Assembly: GCA_017526585.1 (NCBI GenBank)
Contig: JAFXRC010000060.1
Span: forward strand, 1-43,408
Length of the DNA stretch: 43,408 nt
Source: Fibrobacter sp.
Lineage (GTDB): Bacteria > Fibrobacterota > Fibrobacteria > Fibrobacterales > Fibrobacteraceae
Direction: 5' to 3'
Each line of letters starts with the position of its first letter. Positions within the stretch are counted from its first letter, which is position 1. Below are positions 6,642 through 14,789 of this stretch, piece after piece. The notes below the pieces were generated by a model that saw nothing but the letters and a program-made list of their open reading frames with translations, had not been told where the DNA came from and ran no database searches. A program made the position numbers and the translations under genes.

Positions 6642-7649
6642 TTAAATCAAGCTGTATTTCTGGCTTCGTCCGCCCTTGTTTTCGGGGCGGACGATTCCTT
6701 TTTGAATCAGGTCCTGAATATCGCGGAGCGCGGAATCGTGGCTCGTGCCTGTAAGGGCGGCCACCTCTTTCACCGAGAATACGACCGGCAGTTCTCCGTT
6801 CCATACAGCTTCGATAATTTTCCTTTCGCGGGCACTCAAGTCGGCCTGCTGGTTCTTTTGCAAGAACAGTATTTTCTTGAGGGCGCCTGCAATTTCTTTC
6901 TTGCTGCTTTCTATCGACTTTTGCATCGCGTTCAAGAACCACAAAATCCATTCGGTCAAGTCGCCGTTGCCGATTTGCGATTTTGAAAGAATTTGTATGT
7001 AATTGTCGCGGTCGTTTAAAAATTGTTCGTTGAGCGCGTTCTGGCACCGCATCGTGTCTTCGCTTCGGGCGAGAAGCATAGCGGAGAGTGCGCGGGCGAT
7101 GCGTCCGTTGCCGTCTTCAAAAGGGCGAATCGTCAAGAACCAGAATTGTGCGATGGCAGCCTTGATGGCTCCGTCTTGCGGATCGTTTTCGAACCAGTCG
7201 ATAAACCGTTCCATTTCGAGAGGAATTCTTTCGGGGCTTACGCCGGTGAATGCGCCTGCGAAGTTTTCCTTGCTTCTGAAATTTTTTACTTTGTTCTGAC
7301 CGATGGCGGCGTGCCAAGCGAAAATTCTATCGATGGTCAGAGGTTGTTTCGCATTCTGGATGGCGCCTACAAAATTACGGATATCATTCTGTGCCGCATT
7401 CTTCTTTTGAATTTCGTCGATAACCTTGTCGAGGTCCAACACATGTCCGTCTAAGGCGTAGTTCGCGACAATGTCTTGTGCGAGAGTCCGTATTTCGGAT
7501 TCAGGTGTACTCGTCAAGTCGACGGTGCTGATGAGCGCGCCTTCTTTTAACCGCGTCTGTCCTAAGGCAGCGAGAATGCTTTGGGCGTTGTAGCGGAACC
7601 GTGTCCAGTCGGGGTACTGGTGAATGAATAGCGGCTTGGTCTTGATCAT
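6642..7649 (-). CDS. Fic-fold protein (DUF4172-type) with catalytic His replaced by Arg
   Basis: The 335-aa product has the layout of Fic proteins with an N-terminal DUF4172-like region (IHQYPDWTRFRYN), a Fic core and a C-terminal winged helix (about 275-335, SVKEVAALTGTSHDSALRDI). Fic enzymes attach AMP or other phosphate groups using HPFx(D/E)GNGR. Here the motif reads I-R-P-F-E-D-G-N-G-R (174-183): the catalytic His is Arg175, from CGC instead of CAC. The inhibitory (S/T)xxxE(G/N) motif, expected around 62-68, reads NYALDG, so the inhibitory Glu is Asp67. Both active-site switches have drifted although the frame is intact, suggesting a non-AMPylating Fic used as a regulator or binder. TATATT 7659-7664 (leftward) lies only about 10 nt upstream of the ATG. 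It is inserted between pyrH and prmA. Confidence 0.85.
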   Translation of the reverse strand: MIKTKPLFIHQYPDWTRFRYNAQSILAALGQTRLKEGALISTVDLTSTPESEIRTLAQDIVANYALDGHVLDLDKVIDEIQKKNAAQNDIRNFVGAIQNAKQPLTIDRIFAWHAAIGQNKVKNFRSKENFAGAFTGVSPERIPLEMERFIDWFENDPQDGAIKAAIAQFWFLTIRPFEDGNGRIARALSAMLLARSEDTMRCQNALNEQFLNDRDNYIQILSKSQIGNGDLTEWILWFLNAMQKSIESSKKEIAGALKKILFLQKNQQADLSARERKIIEAVWNGELPVVFSVKEVAALTGTSHDSALRDIQDLIQKGIVRPENKGGRSQKYSLI

Positions 7650-7687
7650 TTAACGCAAAATATACGTAGAAAGGAATGGCTTGTGGG

Positions 7688-7715
7688 TTCCAAGTTGGAA
7701 TGTTCCAAGTTGGAA
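7688..7715. repeat. Tandem near-palindromes TTCCAAGTTGGAA (operator candidate)
   Basis: Two identical 13-bp elements TTCCAA-G-TTGGAA at 7688-7700 and 7703-7715, each with perfect 6-bp arms around a single base and a 15-bp repeat period. They lie between the leftward Fic gene, 24 bp upstream of a leftward TATATT (7659-7664), and the rightward prmA leader. Two spaced dyads upstream of a -10 are typical of a dimeric repressor or activator site; the bound protein is unknown. Confidence 0.45.
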
Positions 7716-7818
7716 ACTACTTTTTTGTGTTTTTTGCTCGTTTTTTTCTTTTGTTGTTTAATTTTGTTTACGCAAAGATGAATGGGTCCAAGCGATTTCA
7801 GGTGTTTGCGCTTGGTAT

Positions 7819-7855
7819 AGAGGTTCGGGCGGGGTGCCGAACCTCTCCTTTTTTT
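7819..7855 (+). terminator. Strong intrinsic terminator in the prmA leader (attenuator candidate)
   Basis: AGAGGTTCGG (7819-7828), 8-nt loop, CCGAACCTCT (7837-7846), then CC and seven T (7849-7855). This is a perfect 10-bp stem with a T-run, reading toward prmA and ending only 12 nt before its ATG. No gene to the left reads rightward into it, so it either stops stray transcription or attenuates prmA. A 33-codon frame starting at 7780 (MNGSKRFQVF) spans the hairpin and could be a leader peptide, but has no clear ribosome-binding site. Confidence 0.7.
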
Positions 7856-7866
7856 ACTTTTGGGCT

Positions 7867-8709
7867 ATGCAGAAAATAGATACTTGGTATAAGGCGGAGG
7901 GGTATTGCCCTGCCGAAGAATTTGAAATCGCAAGCTACCTGCTTTTCGAAGCCGGCGTGGCGACACTCGAAGAATTGGACCCGAAGGCCGATGGCCGCAC
8001 GGACTTCTGCTTTTATACCGGCGACAAGGCCGAACGCGACCGTATCGTAAACGAATTTCCGCAGTATCATTTTGCTGTTAGCGAAGAACCCGCGAAGGAT
8101 TGGGACAAGTGGTGGCGCGACCGTGCGCAGCCGGTGTCTGTTTCCCCGCATTTGTGGGTGCGTCCGCCTTGGGTTGAATTTACACCTGACGATCCCAAAG
8201 CCGTGGTGCTTGAACTTGAAGCCAAAACCGCTTTCGGTACTGGCGAACACGATACCACAAGTAGCTGCGCGACTTTGATGGAATCGATTGATTTTAATGG
8301 TAAGACCGTGCTTGATATCGGAACGGGTACGGGCATTTTGGCCATGTACGCCCGACGCTTGGGTGCAAAGCTTGCCGTGGGTACCGAAATCGATCCACTC
8401 ACGATTCCCTGCATTGCCGAAAACTTTGAACGCAACGGTTTCAAGGAAAGCGACTGTATTCTCGGATTCCTGGATGCGTTCAAGGATGGTGCGAAGTTCG
8501 ACGTCATTCTCTGCAACATGATCCGCAGCGAACTCTGGCCGCTCCGCGACGACATTGAAGACTTGCTCGCCGATGGTGGCGAACTCATTATTTCGGGGCA
8601 GCTCCTGACCGAAAAGGATTACATCCTCAAGTGGTTCGAAGAAGTCGGCTTCAAGGTGGTGCAGGAACGAGTGAGTACTGAGTGGTGGAGTGTGCTTGCA
8701 CACTCCTAA
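7867..8709 (+). CDS. prmA: Ribosomal protein L11 methyltransferase PrmA
   Basis: The 280-aa enzyme uses S-adenosylmethionine to methylate ribosomal protein L11. The N-terminal substrate domain (1-100) carries WDKWWRDRAQPVSVSPHLWV at about 80-99, then the methyltransferase core follows with FGTGEHDTT (family FGTGxHxTT), VLDIGTGTGILA (SAM motif I) and CNMIRSELW where the family usually has NI-L/A-. The Pro-x-x-Tyr-type N[IL] motif is therefore slightly altered. I start at ATG 7867 (MQKIDTWYK) because the in-frame GTG at 7834 lies inside the terminator hairpin. Its own promoter is unclear. The 3' end contains a hairpin and it converges with the dGTPase gene, 6 nt between stops. Confidence 0.9.
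   Translation: MQKIDTWYKAEGYCPAEEFEIASYLLFEAGVATLEELDPKADGRTDFCFYTGDKAERDRIVNEFPQYHFAVSEEPAKDWDKWWRDRAQPVSVSPHLWVRPPWVEFTPDDPKAVVLELEAKTAFGTGEHDTTSSCATLMESIDFNGKTVLDIGTGTGILAMYARRLGAKLAVGTEIDPLTIPCIAENFERNGFKESDCILGFLDAFKDGAKFDVILCNMIRSELWPLRDDIEDLLADGGELIISGQLLTEKDYILKWFEEVGFKVVQERVSTEWWSVLAHS
8687..8706 (+). terminator. Hairpin at the 3' end of prmA
   Basis: GGAGTGTG-CTTG-CACACTCC is a perfect 8-bp stem inside the last codons of prmA, followed by TAAGAGGCATTATTTTT. The T-rich tract starts about 9 nt after the stem, so it is a weak terminator at best, but there is no other room for one before the convergent stop at 8716. Confidence 0.4.
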
Positions 8710-8715
8710 GAGGCA

Positions 8716-9891
8716 TTATTTTTCAACCGCAAAGTTGATTCCGAAAGATTTGGGAATGACGATTTCCTTGTAGGCGTTCATCAAGAAATCGTCCGTCATT
8801 CCAGAGACGTAGTCGGCAACGACGCGAGGCTTGGAATTGCTGTTCTTATATGCATCGCTCATTGAATCAAACCAGTGGTTGATTCCGGTGACCTTCTTGG
8901 AAGATCCGAGTTCGTCCATGCATTCCTCCAGCACGACCTGGAACATCGCCTTGATCTTTGCATCTTGCGAAGATTTCTTCGGGTTGAGATAGATGTTCTT
9001 GTAGTTCCATTCTTTCAGTTGGTTCAGTGCGTCAAAGACGGTGGGCGAGAAGGAGAGAGTTTCCTTGTCGATGCTGTTGTTGACAAGATCCTTGATCAGC
9101 GTGTCGACAATGGTGCCATTTTTATCGCCAAGAACTTCCGTGATGTTTCGGGGAATGTCTTCGCGTCGCACCAGTTTCAGGATGATGGCGTCTTCGATGT
9201 CGCGGCCGATGTAGGCGATGACATCCGAAATTCTCATGACGCAACCTTCCAATGTCATAGGGACCATCGCCTTTGATTTAAGCGTCCCGTTCAGACTACT
9301 TTTATATTCTTCCAGAAGCTTTTCGGGAGTCTTGTTGCGGTCGCATCCGTATTGGTTCTGGAGAATTTCACCGTTGTGGCAGATGATTCCGTCGAGAACC
9401 TGTGCCGTTAGGTTAAGCCCTTTACCGTAGGCTTCAATGTCGTGGAAAAGTCGGAAACTTTGGACATTGTGTTCAAAGATACCTTCGTTCTGCTTCTGAA
9501 GGAATTCCGACAAAATGCGTTCCCCATCGTGGCCGAAGGGTGTGTGCCCGACATCGTGTCCGAGAGAAATGGCTTCGATCAGGTCTTCGTTTAAGTTCAA
9601 GAAACGACCGATGGTTCTTGCGATCTTTGAAACCAGCTGCACATGGAGTACGCGGTGCGTAATATGGTCGTTTTCGACGAGATAGAAAACCTGCGTCTTG
9701 TCGATGTATCGGCTGTAGCAATAGGAATGGATAATTCTGTCCGAATCGTGGAAAAAGTTCGGGCGGATGTCTTCAGATTCTGTGTGAAAACGAAACGCGT
9801 CTGAAGATTTGTAGGCGTAGGCGGCTAGGGCGTTTTCCTTGTCCTTTAGGCGCGCGTCGATATGTTCTCTTGTAGCTGCGTTCCATTCCAT
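8716..9891 (-). CDS. dgt: dGTP triphosphohydrolase (HD-domain dGTPase family)
   Basis: The 391-aa product belongs to the HD-domain dGTPase/dNTPase family, which removes triphosphate from dNTPs and controls dNTP pools; some members restrict phage. Diagnostic motifs are FHDSDRIIHSYCYSRYIDKTQ at the N-terminus (family F-x-x-D-x-x-R-I-x-x-S-x-x-x-RL-x-x-K-T-Q), ITHRVLHVQLVSKIAR (metal-binding His), and ISLGHDVGHTPFGHDGE (HD pair and downstream His). C-terminally RISDVIAYIGRDIEDA matches the second metal-site Asp. It is the last gene of the leftward rimO-queH-ygiQ operon, 30 nt after ygiQ, with GAGG about 9 nt before the ATG. The long spacing to prmA's stop is nil: the two converge. Confidence 0.88.
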   Translation of the reverse strand: MEWNAATREHIDARLKDKENALAAYAYKSSDAFRFHTESEDIRPNFFHDSDRIIHSYCYSRYIDKTQVFYLVENDHITHRVLHVQLVSKIARTIGRFLNLNEDLIEAISLGHDVGHTPFGHDGERILSEFLQKQNEGIFEHNVQSFRLFHDIEAYGKGLNLTAQVLDGIICHNGEILQNQYGCDRNKTPEKLLEEYKSSLNGTLKSKAMVPMTLEGCVMRISDVIAYIGRDIEDAIILKLVRREDIPRNITEVLGDKNGTIVDTLIKDLVNNSIDKETLSFSPTVFDALNQLKEWNYKNIYLNPKKSSQDAKIKAMFQVVLEECMDELGSSKKVTGINHWFDSMSDAYKNSNSKPRVVADYVSGMTDDFLMNAYKEIVIPKSFGINFAVEK

Positions 9892-9921
9892 GGTAGAATT
9901 CCTCGCTGATAGGGAATGCCT

Positions 9922-12150
9922 CTATTTGCCGCGGCGCATCGAACTGAACTGCACCGGAGAATTGTTCCGTTTGTCGTTTTCGCGCGGATTGTTGTGTTGC
10001 TTCTTGTCGCGGAAGTTGCGGTTGCTATGGAAACTCTTGCGCTGCTCGTTGTTGCGTTCTTCGCTGCGGTTAAAATCGCGGCGTTCGCGATTGTTATCGC
10101 GATGGCCGTCGCGCCTGTCGTTGCGCGGTTCGCCGCCTTTGTTTCCGCCGTTGTTGCCAAACTGTGCGGCGCGGCGTTCCTTGCGGGCGGAGTTTTCCCA
10201 GCGGCCCTTGTCGCCGGATTTCTGCGGCACGATGGTGACGGCACGCTGCTCGCGTTTCTGCTGTTCGCGCTCACGGTATTCGGCGTTTTCTTCGCGTTCC
10301 TTGCTCGGGTAGAATTCCTTGCCTTCGGCCTTCGCACTGCGGCTTAGGAGCAGTCGGCCAATCTTGCCGAGTTTAAGACGCTCGAGCGTGGCGCGAATCT
10401 GCGGGCGGTTTTCGGGAATGTACCAGAAGAAGAACTGACGCTGGCTTCTCTTTTGTTCTGGCGTTTTCGCCACGTAAAGCGGCTTGCCGTCCGGCGTCAT
10501 TTCGCTGTAGAACATTTCAGTAGCGATCGTCATCGGTGTCGGCGTAAAGTCCTGCACCTGTTCCAGCTGGAATCCGAGCTGCTTTGTCTCGAGGGCGAGT
10601 TCTGCCATATCGGCTTCGGTGCATCCGGGGTGGCTACTGATAAAGTAAGGGATGATCTGCTGACGCTTTCCGATGCGTTTGCATTCGTCGTCGAAGAATT
10701 CCTTGAACTTGTGGAACAGCGTAAAGCTTGGCTTGCGCATTAGCTTGAGCACGGCATCGCTTGTATGTTCCGGGGCCACCTTCAGGCGTCCGCTCACATG
10801 ATAGTCGATGAGCTCGCGGGCGTATTCCTCGTGGTCGCGAATCAGTTCCTTGTCGTCGGTTTCTTGCAGCAGCATGTCGTAACGCACGCCGCTTCCAATG
10901 AACAAGTGCTTCACCTTCGGGTGGTTGCGCACTTCGCGATAAAGTTCCAAAAGTTCGTGATGGTGCGTGTCCATGTTGTCGCAGACTTTCGGAGTTAAAC
11001 AGCTGGGTCTCGCGCACTTTTGGCAACGGCTCGGGTCGCGGCCACGCATGTTGTACATGTTGGCACTCGGGCCGCCCAAATCGGTAATGGTTCCGGCAAA
11101 GCCGTCCATCTTCGTAATCAAATCGACTTCGCGCAGGATGCTTTCGCGACTACGGCTCGCGATGAACTTGCCCTGGTGTGCGTTGATGGCGCAGAAACTG
11201 CATCCGCCAAAACAGCCACGGTGCGTGTTGATGCTGAACTTGATCATGTCAAACGCAGGCACGTTACCGCGCTTTCTGTAACGCGGGTGCGGCTCGCGGG
11301 CGTAGGGGTATTCAAAGCTTTCGTCAAGTTCGCCGTATTCGAGCGGCGGGTATGCCGGGTTAATCACCACGGTCTGTTCCGCGACATCCTGCAAAATGCG
11401 ACGCTGGAACCACTTGTTACATTCGATGTCCACCCTGCGGCAGTTTTCGATTTGATTGCGCTTGCTTTCGAGACATTCCTCGTAACTGTACAGGCGCAGG
11501 TCTTCCCACTGCTTGGTCGTGGGAATTTGCCCCTTGGGCGCAAGGTAAGCGGTTTGCGGAATCGAATGTAGGCTGGAGAAAGGTACGCCTTTCTTCAGGA
11601 GTCGCACAATTTCCTTTAGCGGCTTTTCGCCCATGCCGTACACGAGAATGTCAGCCTGCGTATCGAAAAGGATGCTAGGCTTGAGTCTGTCGCTCCAGTA
11701 GTCGTAATGCGTCACGCGGCGCAGGCTTGATTCGAGCCCGCCAATCAGCAGCGGCACATCGGGGTAGAGCTTCTTTAAAATTTTCGCGTACGTGTAGGTC
11801 GCGTAATCGGGGCGGAATCCGGCCTTGTTTCCCGGCGTAAAAGCATCGTCGCTACGCAGGCGCTTCGCGGCAGTGTAATGGTTCACCATGGAATCCATAC
11901 CGCTCGAAATCGCGAAGAACATACGGGGCTTGCCGAGCTTCTTGAAATCGCGCAAGTCGTCGCGCCAATTTGGCTGCGGTAAAATTGCCACACGCAGGCC
12001 TTCGTGCTCAAAAAGGCGACCGACCACGGCATGCCCGAAGCAGGGGTGGTCCACGTAGGCGTCCGCGCTAATGATAATCACATCGACATAGTCCCAGCCG
12101 AGTTCGTCCAGGTCTTCTTTGCAGATGGGTAAAAAGCGCGGGTCGTACAT
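9922..12150 (-). CDS. YgiQ-family radical SAM protein with Arg/Asn-rich tail
   Basis: The 742-aa product is a YgiQ-type radical SAM protein; the family has no settled reaction. The [4Fe-4S] site is RGCFGGCSFCAI, Cys313/317/320 (C-x3-C-x2-C). Before it lies a B12-like/N-terminal domain beginning MYDPRFLPICKEDLDELGWD and including FFAISSGMDSMVNHYTAAK and LIGGLESSLRR, all typical of YgiQ. Cys residues near 400-420 (CQKCARPSCLTPKVCDN) match the family. I chose ATG 12150; an upstream in-frame start would overlap queH. The last 120 residues are low-complexity, rich in Arg, Asn, Glu and Gly (e.g. NNGGNKGGEPRNDRRDGHRD), probably RNA-binding. It lies 14 nt after queH in the leftward operon. Confidence 0.9.
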   Translation of the reverse strand: MYDPRFLPICKEDLDELGWDYVDVIIISADAYVDHPCFGHAVVGRLFEHEGLRVAILPQPNWRDDLRDFKKLGKPRMFFAISSGMDSMVNHYTAAKRLRSDDAFTPGNKAGFRPDYATYTYAKILKKLYPDVPLLIGGLESSLRRVTHYDYWSDRLKPSILFDTQADILVYGMGEKPLKEIVRLLKKGVPFSSLHSIPQTAYLAPKGQIPTTKQWEDLRLYSYEECLESKRNQIENCRRVDIECNKWFQRRILQDVAEQTVVINPAYPPLEYGELDESFEYPYAREPHPRYRKRGNVPAFDMIKFSINTHRGCFGGCSFCAINAHQGKFIASRSRESILREVDLITKMDGFAGTITDLGGPSANMYNMRGRDPSRCQKCARPSCLTPKVCDNMDTHHHELLELYREVRNHPKVKHLFIGSGVRYDMLLQETDDKELIRDHEEYARELIDYHVSGRLKVAPEHTSDAVLKLMRKPSFTLFHKFKEFFDDECKRIGKRQQIIPYFISSHPGCTEADMAELALETKQLGFQLEQVQDFTPTPMTIATEMFYSEMTPDGKPLYVAKTPEQKRSQRQFFFWYIPENRPQIRATLERLKLGKIGRLLLSRSAKAEGKEFYPSKEREENAEYREREQQKREQRAVTIVPQKSGDKGRWENSARKERRAAQFGNNGGNKGGEPRNDRRDGHRDNNRERRDFNRSEERNNEQRKSFHSNRNFRDKKQHNNPRENDKRNNSPVQFSSMRRGK

Positions 12151-12164
12151 AGAATGTAATTTAG

Positions 12165-12812
12165 TTAAACTTTCGAAATTGTTTCGCGGTTGTCGGCGTC
12201 CCGCTTGGAATAAACACAACCGCAATAATTTTGCCTATACAAATTGTATTCTGCCGAAAGCTGAATGGAACGCTTGTAACCGCCCTTCTTCTTGAAGTCG
12301 CTAGGCAGCCGCTTGATTCCGTAAATATCGCATTGTTCCTGCACCACTTCGTTCAGCACCTGCGCATTTTTCATAGGGCTAATCGTGAGCGTGGTCGTAA
12401 AGTATTCGCAGTTCAGCTCCTTCGCGAGCCTTGCCGATTCAGTGAGGCGGAGCTCAAAACACTTGCGGCAGCGCGTACCGCCTTCGGGTTCGTTTTCAAG
12501 TCCGCGGACGGTGTCGTAGAATTTTTTCGGGTTGTATTCGCCCTCGATCAGCGTGACCGGATACTTGGTCTTGAATTCGGCCACGAACCGCTTGATTTCT
12601 TCGACGCGGTGGCGGTATTCTTCGTCAGGCGCGATATTCGGATTGTAGTAGAAAAGCGTAATCTTGAAGTATTGCGACAGGTATTCAATCGTGTAGCTGC
12701 TACAGGGCGCGCAACAGGCGTGAAGCAAGAGCGTCGGCACTTCGCCGGTGCGTTCCAGCCTGCGGATAATGTAATCTAAATCCCGCTGATAATTGTGCTT
12801 GGGTTCTTCCAT
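12165..12812 (-). CDS. queH: Epoxyqueuosine reductase QueH
   Basis: QueH performs the last step of queuosine synthesis, reducing epoxyqueuosine in tRNA to queuosine, as the non-orthologous alternative to QueG. The 215-aa product has the diagnostic LLLHACCAPCSSY (residues 28-40), with paired Cys that bind the iron-sulfur cluster, then FYYNPNIAPDEEY, GGTRCRKCFELRL, FTTTLTISPMKN and the C-terminal NYCGCVYS, which supplies further cluster ligands. It starts one nucleotide after the rimO stop (12814), implying co-translation, and is followed by ygiQ. No other queuosine genes are in the window. Confidence 0.92.
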   Translation of the reverse strand: MEEPKHNYQRDLDYIIRRLERTGEVPTLLLHACCAPCSSYTIEYLSQYFKITLFYYNPNIAPDEEYRHRVEEIKRFVAEFKTKYPVTLIEGEYNPKKFYDTVRGLENEPEGGTRCRKCFELRLTESARLAKELNCEYFTTTLTISPMKNAQVLNEVVQEQCDIYGIKRLPSDFKKKGGYKRSIQLSAEYNLYRQNYCGCVYSKRDADNRETISKV

Positions 12813-12813
12813 C

Positions 12814-14124
12814 TTACAGCAACTTCACAATGAGCTCGTGCGGCTCGGCGTCCACCACCAGCGCATCGCGGAATTCGCCCACGTCGGCGTCACCTTCCAG
12901 CACCTTCACAATGTCGTCGTTTTCCATCGAGTTGCCTTCGGTGCGTCCGTAGAAGTGGTATTCGCTTTCTTCGGCAACCTGGTCGATAATAATGCGGACC
13001 GTTTTCCCGATCATCGCCTCGGCGTGTTCGGCATCTAATTCTTCTTGCAAGTCGTTTACCGCATCGAGCCTTGCGCGGGCTTCGCTTTCGTCGACCGCAG
13101 GCAAGTCCATTCCCATCACGGGCGTGCCTTCTTCGGGGCTGAACACAAATCCGCCTAGGTGGTCGAACTGGATGTCTTCCAGAAGCTCCATCAGTTCTTC
13201 AAAGTCCTCGTGCGTCTCACCGGGGAACCCGACAAGCACCGTGGTGCGTAGCGTAACGCCAGGAATGCGTTCGCGAATCTTGTGCAGAATGTCCACGAGT
13301 TCTTTCTTGCGGTAGTTCCGCTTCATGTTCTTGAGCACGTTGTCGCTTGCATGCTGGATCGGCATGTCCACATACTTCACGAGGCGTGGCTCGTTTGCCA
13401 TCAGGTCCAAGAGTTCATCGTCGACAAACATCGGATACCAGTAAAGTGTACGGATCCACGGAATGTTCGTGTTGTCGAGAATCGCGCGTAAAAGTTCCGC
13501 GAGCGTGCCGCCCTTCTTGCCCTTTTCGCGACCGAAGTAAGTCGTGTCCTGGGCGATCAGCGTGATTTCCTTGACACCCTGGGCTTCAAGTTCTTTGGCT
13601 TCTTCTACAATGTCTTCGATGCTGCGCGACACCTGCTTGCCACGAATCAGGGGAATCGCGCAGTAGGCGCAGCGGCGGTTGCAGCCTTCGGCAATCTTCA
13701 GGTAGGCGTGGTGCTTGAATCCGCCTAGGTTCATGCGCGGCAGGTTTTCGGCATCGCAGCTCTGCGGTGCGACGATGCCCATCTTCTTCAATAGTTCGCC
13801 CGGCTTGTAGGTGCCCACCCAGTAGTCAACTTCGGGTATTTCCTTTTCGAGTTCCTTGCCGTAGCGGCCAGAGAGGCAACCAGACACAATCAGCTTCTGC
13901 CTGGGCTTCTTGCCGCTAATCTGGGAAAGGATCGCGTTGATGGATTCTTCCTTGGCGGCTTCGATAAATCCGCAGGTGTTTACCAGGATGTAGTCCGCCT
14001 TGGCGGCGCTGTCGCAGGTTACAAATCCGGCATTAAGCATTTCTCCGACCAGGTTCTCCGCATCGACCTGGTTCTTGGCGCATCCCAAATGGACGACGAA
14101 AACTTTGGGCTTTTTTGTGGGCAT
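12814..14124 (-). CDS. rimO: Ribosomal protein uS12 methylthiotransferase RimO
   Basis: RimO is a radical SAM methylthiotransferase that modifies an Asp of ribosomal protein uS12. The 436-aa product has the three-Cys N-terminal UPF0004 domain (VHLGCAKNQVDAE, VNTCGFIEAAKEES, VSGCLSGRYG), the radical SAM site AEGCNRRCAYCAIPLIRGK, and a C-terminal TRAM domain (TVRIIIDQV ... YGRTEGNSMENDDIVKV). VNTCGFI and the IRGK motif favour RimO over MiaB. It heads the leftward operon rimO-queH-ygiQ-dGTPase and is divergent from frr, with 119 bp between. No ribosome-binding site is strong; AGGAG lies about 40 nt upstream. Confidence 0.93.
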   Translation of the reverse strand: MPTKKPKVFVVHLGCAKNQVDAENLVGEMLNAGFVTCDSAAKADYILVNTCGFIEAAKEESINAILSQISGKKPRQKLIVSGCLSGRYGKELEKEIPEVDYWVGTYKPGELLKKMGIVAPQSCDAENLPRMNLGGFKHHAYLKIAEGCNRRCAYCAIPLIRGKQVSRSIEDIVEEAKELEAQGVKEITLIAQDTTYFGREKGKKGGTLAELLRAILDNTNIPWIRTLYWYPMFVDDELLDLMANEPRLVKYVDMPIQHASDNVLKNMKRNYRKKELVDILHKIRERIPGVTLRTTVLVGFPGETHEDFEELMELLEDIQFDHLGGFVFSPEEGTPVMGMDLPAVDESEARARLDAVNDLQEELDAEHAEAMIGKTVRIIIDQVAEESEYHFYGRTEGNSMENDDIVKVLEGDADVGEFRDALVVDAEPHELIVKLL

Positions 14125-14166
14125 ATTGCCAAATTTAGAATTTTCTCTTGTAAAAGCTCCTTTTAT

Positions 14167-14196
14167 TTGGAATTTGCAATTTCAATTATCTATATT
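14167..14196 (+). promoter_or_regulatory. Promoter for frr-uppS-cdsA
   Basis: TTGGAA (14167-14172), an 18-bp spacer, TATATT (14191-14196), with a predicted start near 14203 and a leader of about 40 nt before frr. The -10 hexamer TATATT is the same as at several other genes in the window. Confidence 0.5.
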
Positions 14197-14243
14197 TCGC
14201 TGCTAGTAACTGGTAACTAAAAACTATTAACACGCAAAGAACT

Positions 14244-14777
14244 ATGGCAGAATATACCGAAAAAATGGACAAGGCCATCGAGGCCACTGAACGTGAATTT
14301 TCGAAGATCCGTGCAGGTCAGGCTAGCCCGGCTATCCTGAACGACGTGCGCATTGACTACTACGGTACACCGACCCCGATTTCTCAGGTGGCCAAGGTTT
14401 CTGTTCCGGAACCGCGCATGCTGCTCGTTTCCCCGTGGGAAAAGACCATGGTCGACCCGATCGAAAAGGCAATTCTCGCTGCAAACATCGGCCTTACCCC
14501 GATGAAGGACGGCAACTGCATCCGCGTGAGCCTCCCGATTCTTACCACGGAACGCCGTCAGGAACTTGCAAAGATTGCCCGCAAGCATGCCGAAGAAGGC
14601 CGCGTGGCAATCCGTAACATCCGCCGCGATGCTAACGACGCCCTCAAGAAGAACAAGGAACTGCCCGAAGACGAAGTCAAGAAACAGCAGGACGAAATCC
14701 AGAAGGCTACCGACAAGGCTATCGCAAAGATTGATGCTCTTCTTGCCGAAAAGGAAGCAGACATCCTCAAGGTGTAG
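14244..14777 (+). CDS. frr: Ribosome recycling factor
   Basis: The 177-aa product splits post-termination ribosomes with EF-G. It shows the family pattern: MDKAIEATEREFSKIRAGQA with the conserved R-A-G/T, DYYGTPTPISQVA, VSVPEPRMLLVSPWEK, IGLTPMKDGNCIRVSLP-LTTERRQELAK and the C-terminal IRNIRRDANDALKK. The last residues are a long helical domain I, as expected. The usual partner pyrH is displaced 7.6 kb upstream, so frr has its own promoter. uppS follows after 12 nt, giving an frr-uppS-cdsA operon that links translation with envelope lipid synthesis. Confidence 0.97.
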   Translation: MAEYTEKMDKAIEATEREFSKIRAGQASPAILNDVRIDYYGTPTPISQVAKVSVPEPRMLLVSPWEKTMVDPIEKAILAANIGLTPMKDGNCIRVSLPILTTERRQELAKIARKHAEEGRVAIRNIRRDANDALKKNKELPEDEVKKQQDEIQKATDKAIAKIDALLAEKEADILKV

Positions 14778-14789
14778 TCCGGGGCGTTC

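Noticed and set aside
7798..8703. 301-aa minus-strand frame opposite prmA
   Set aside because: Shadow frame; prmA carries complete family motifs and the frame has no ribosome-binding site.
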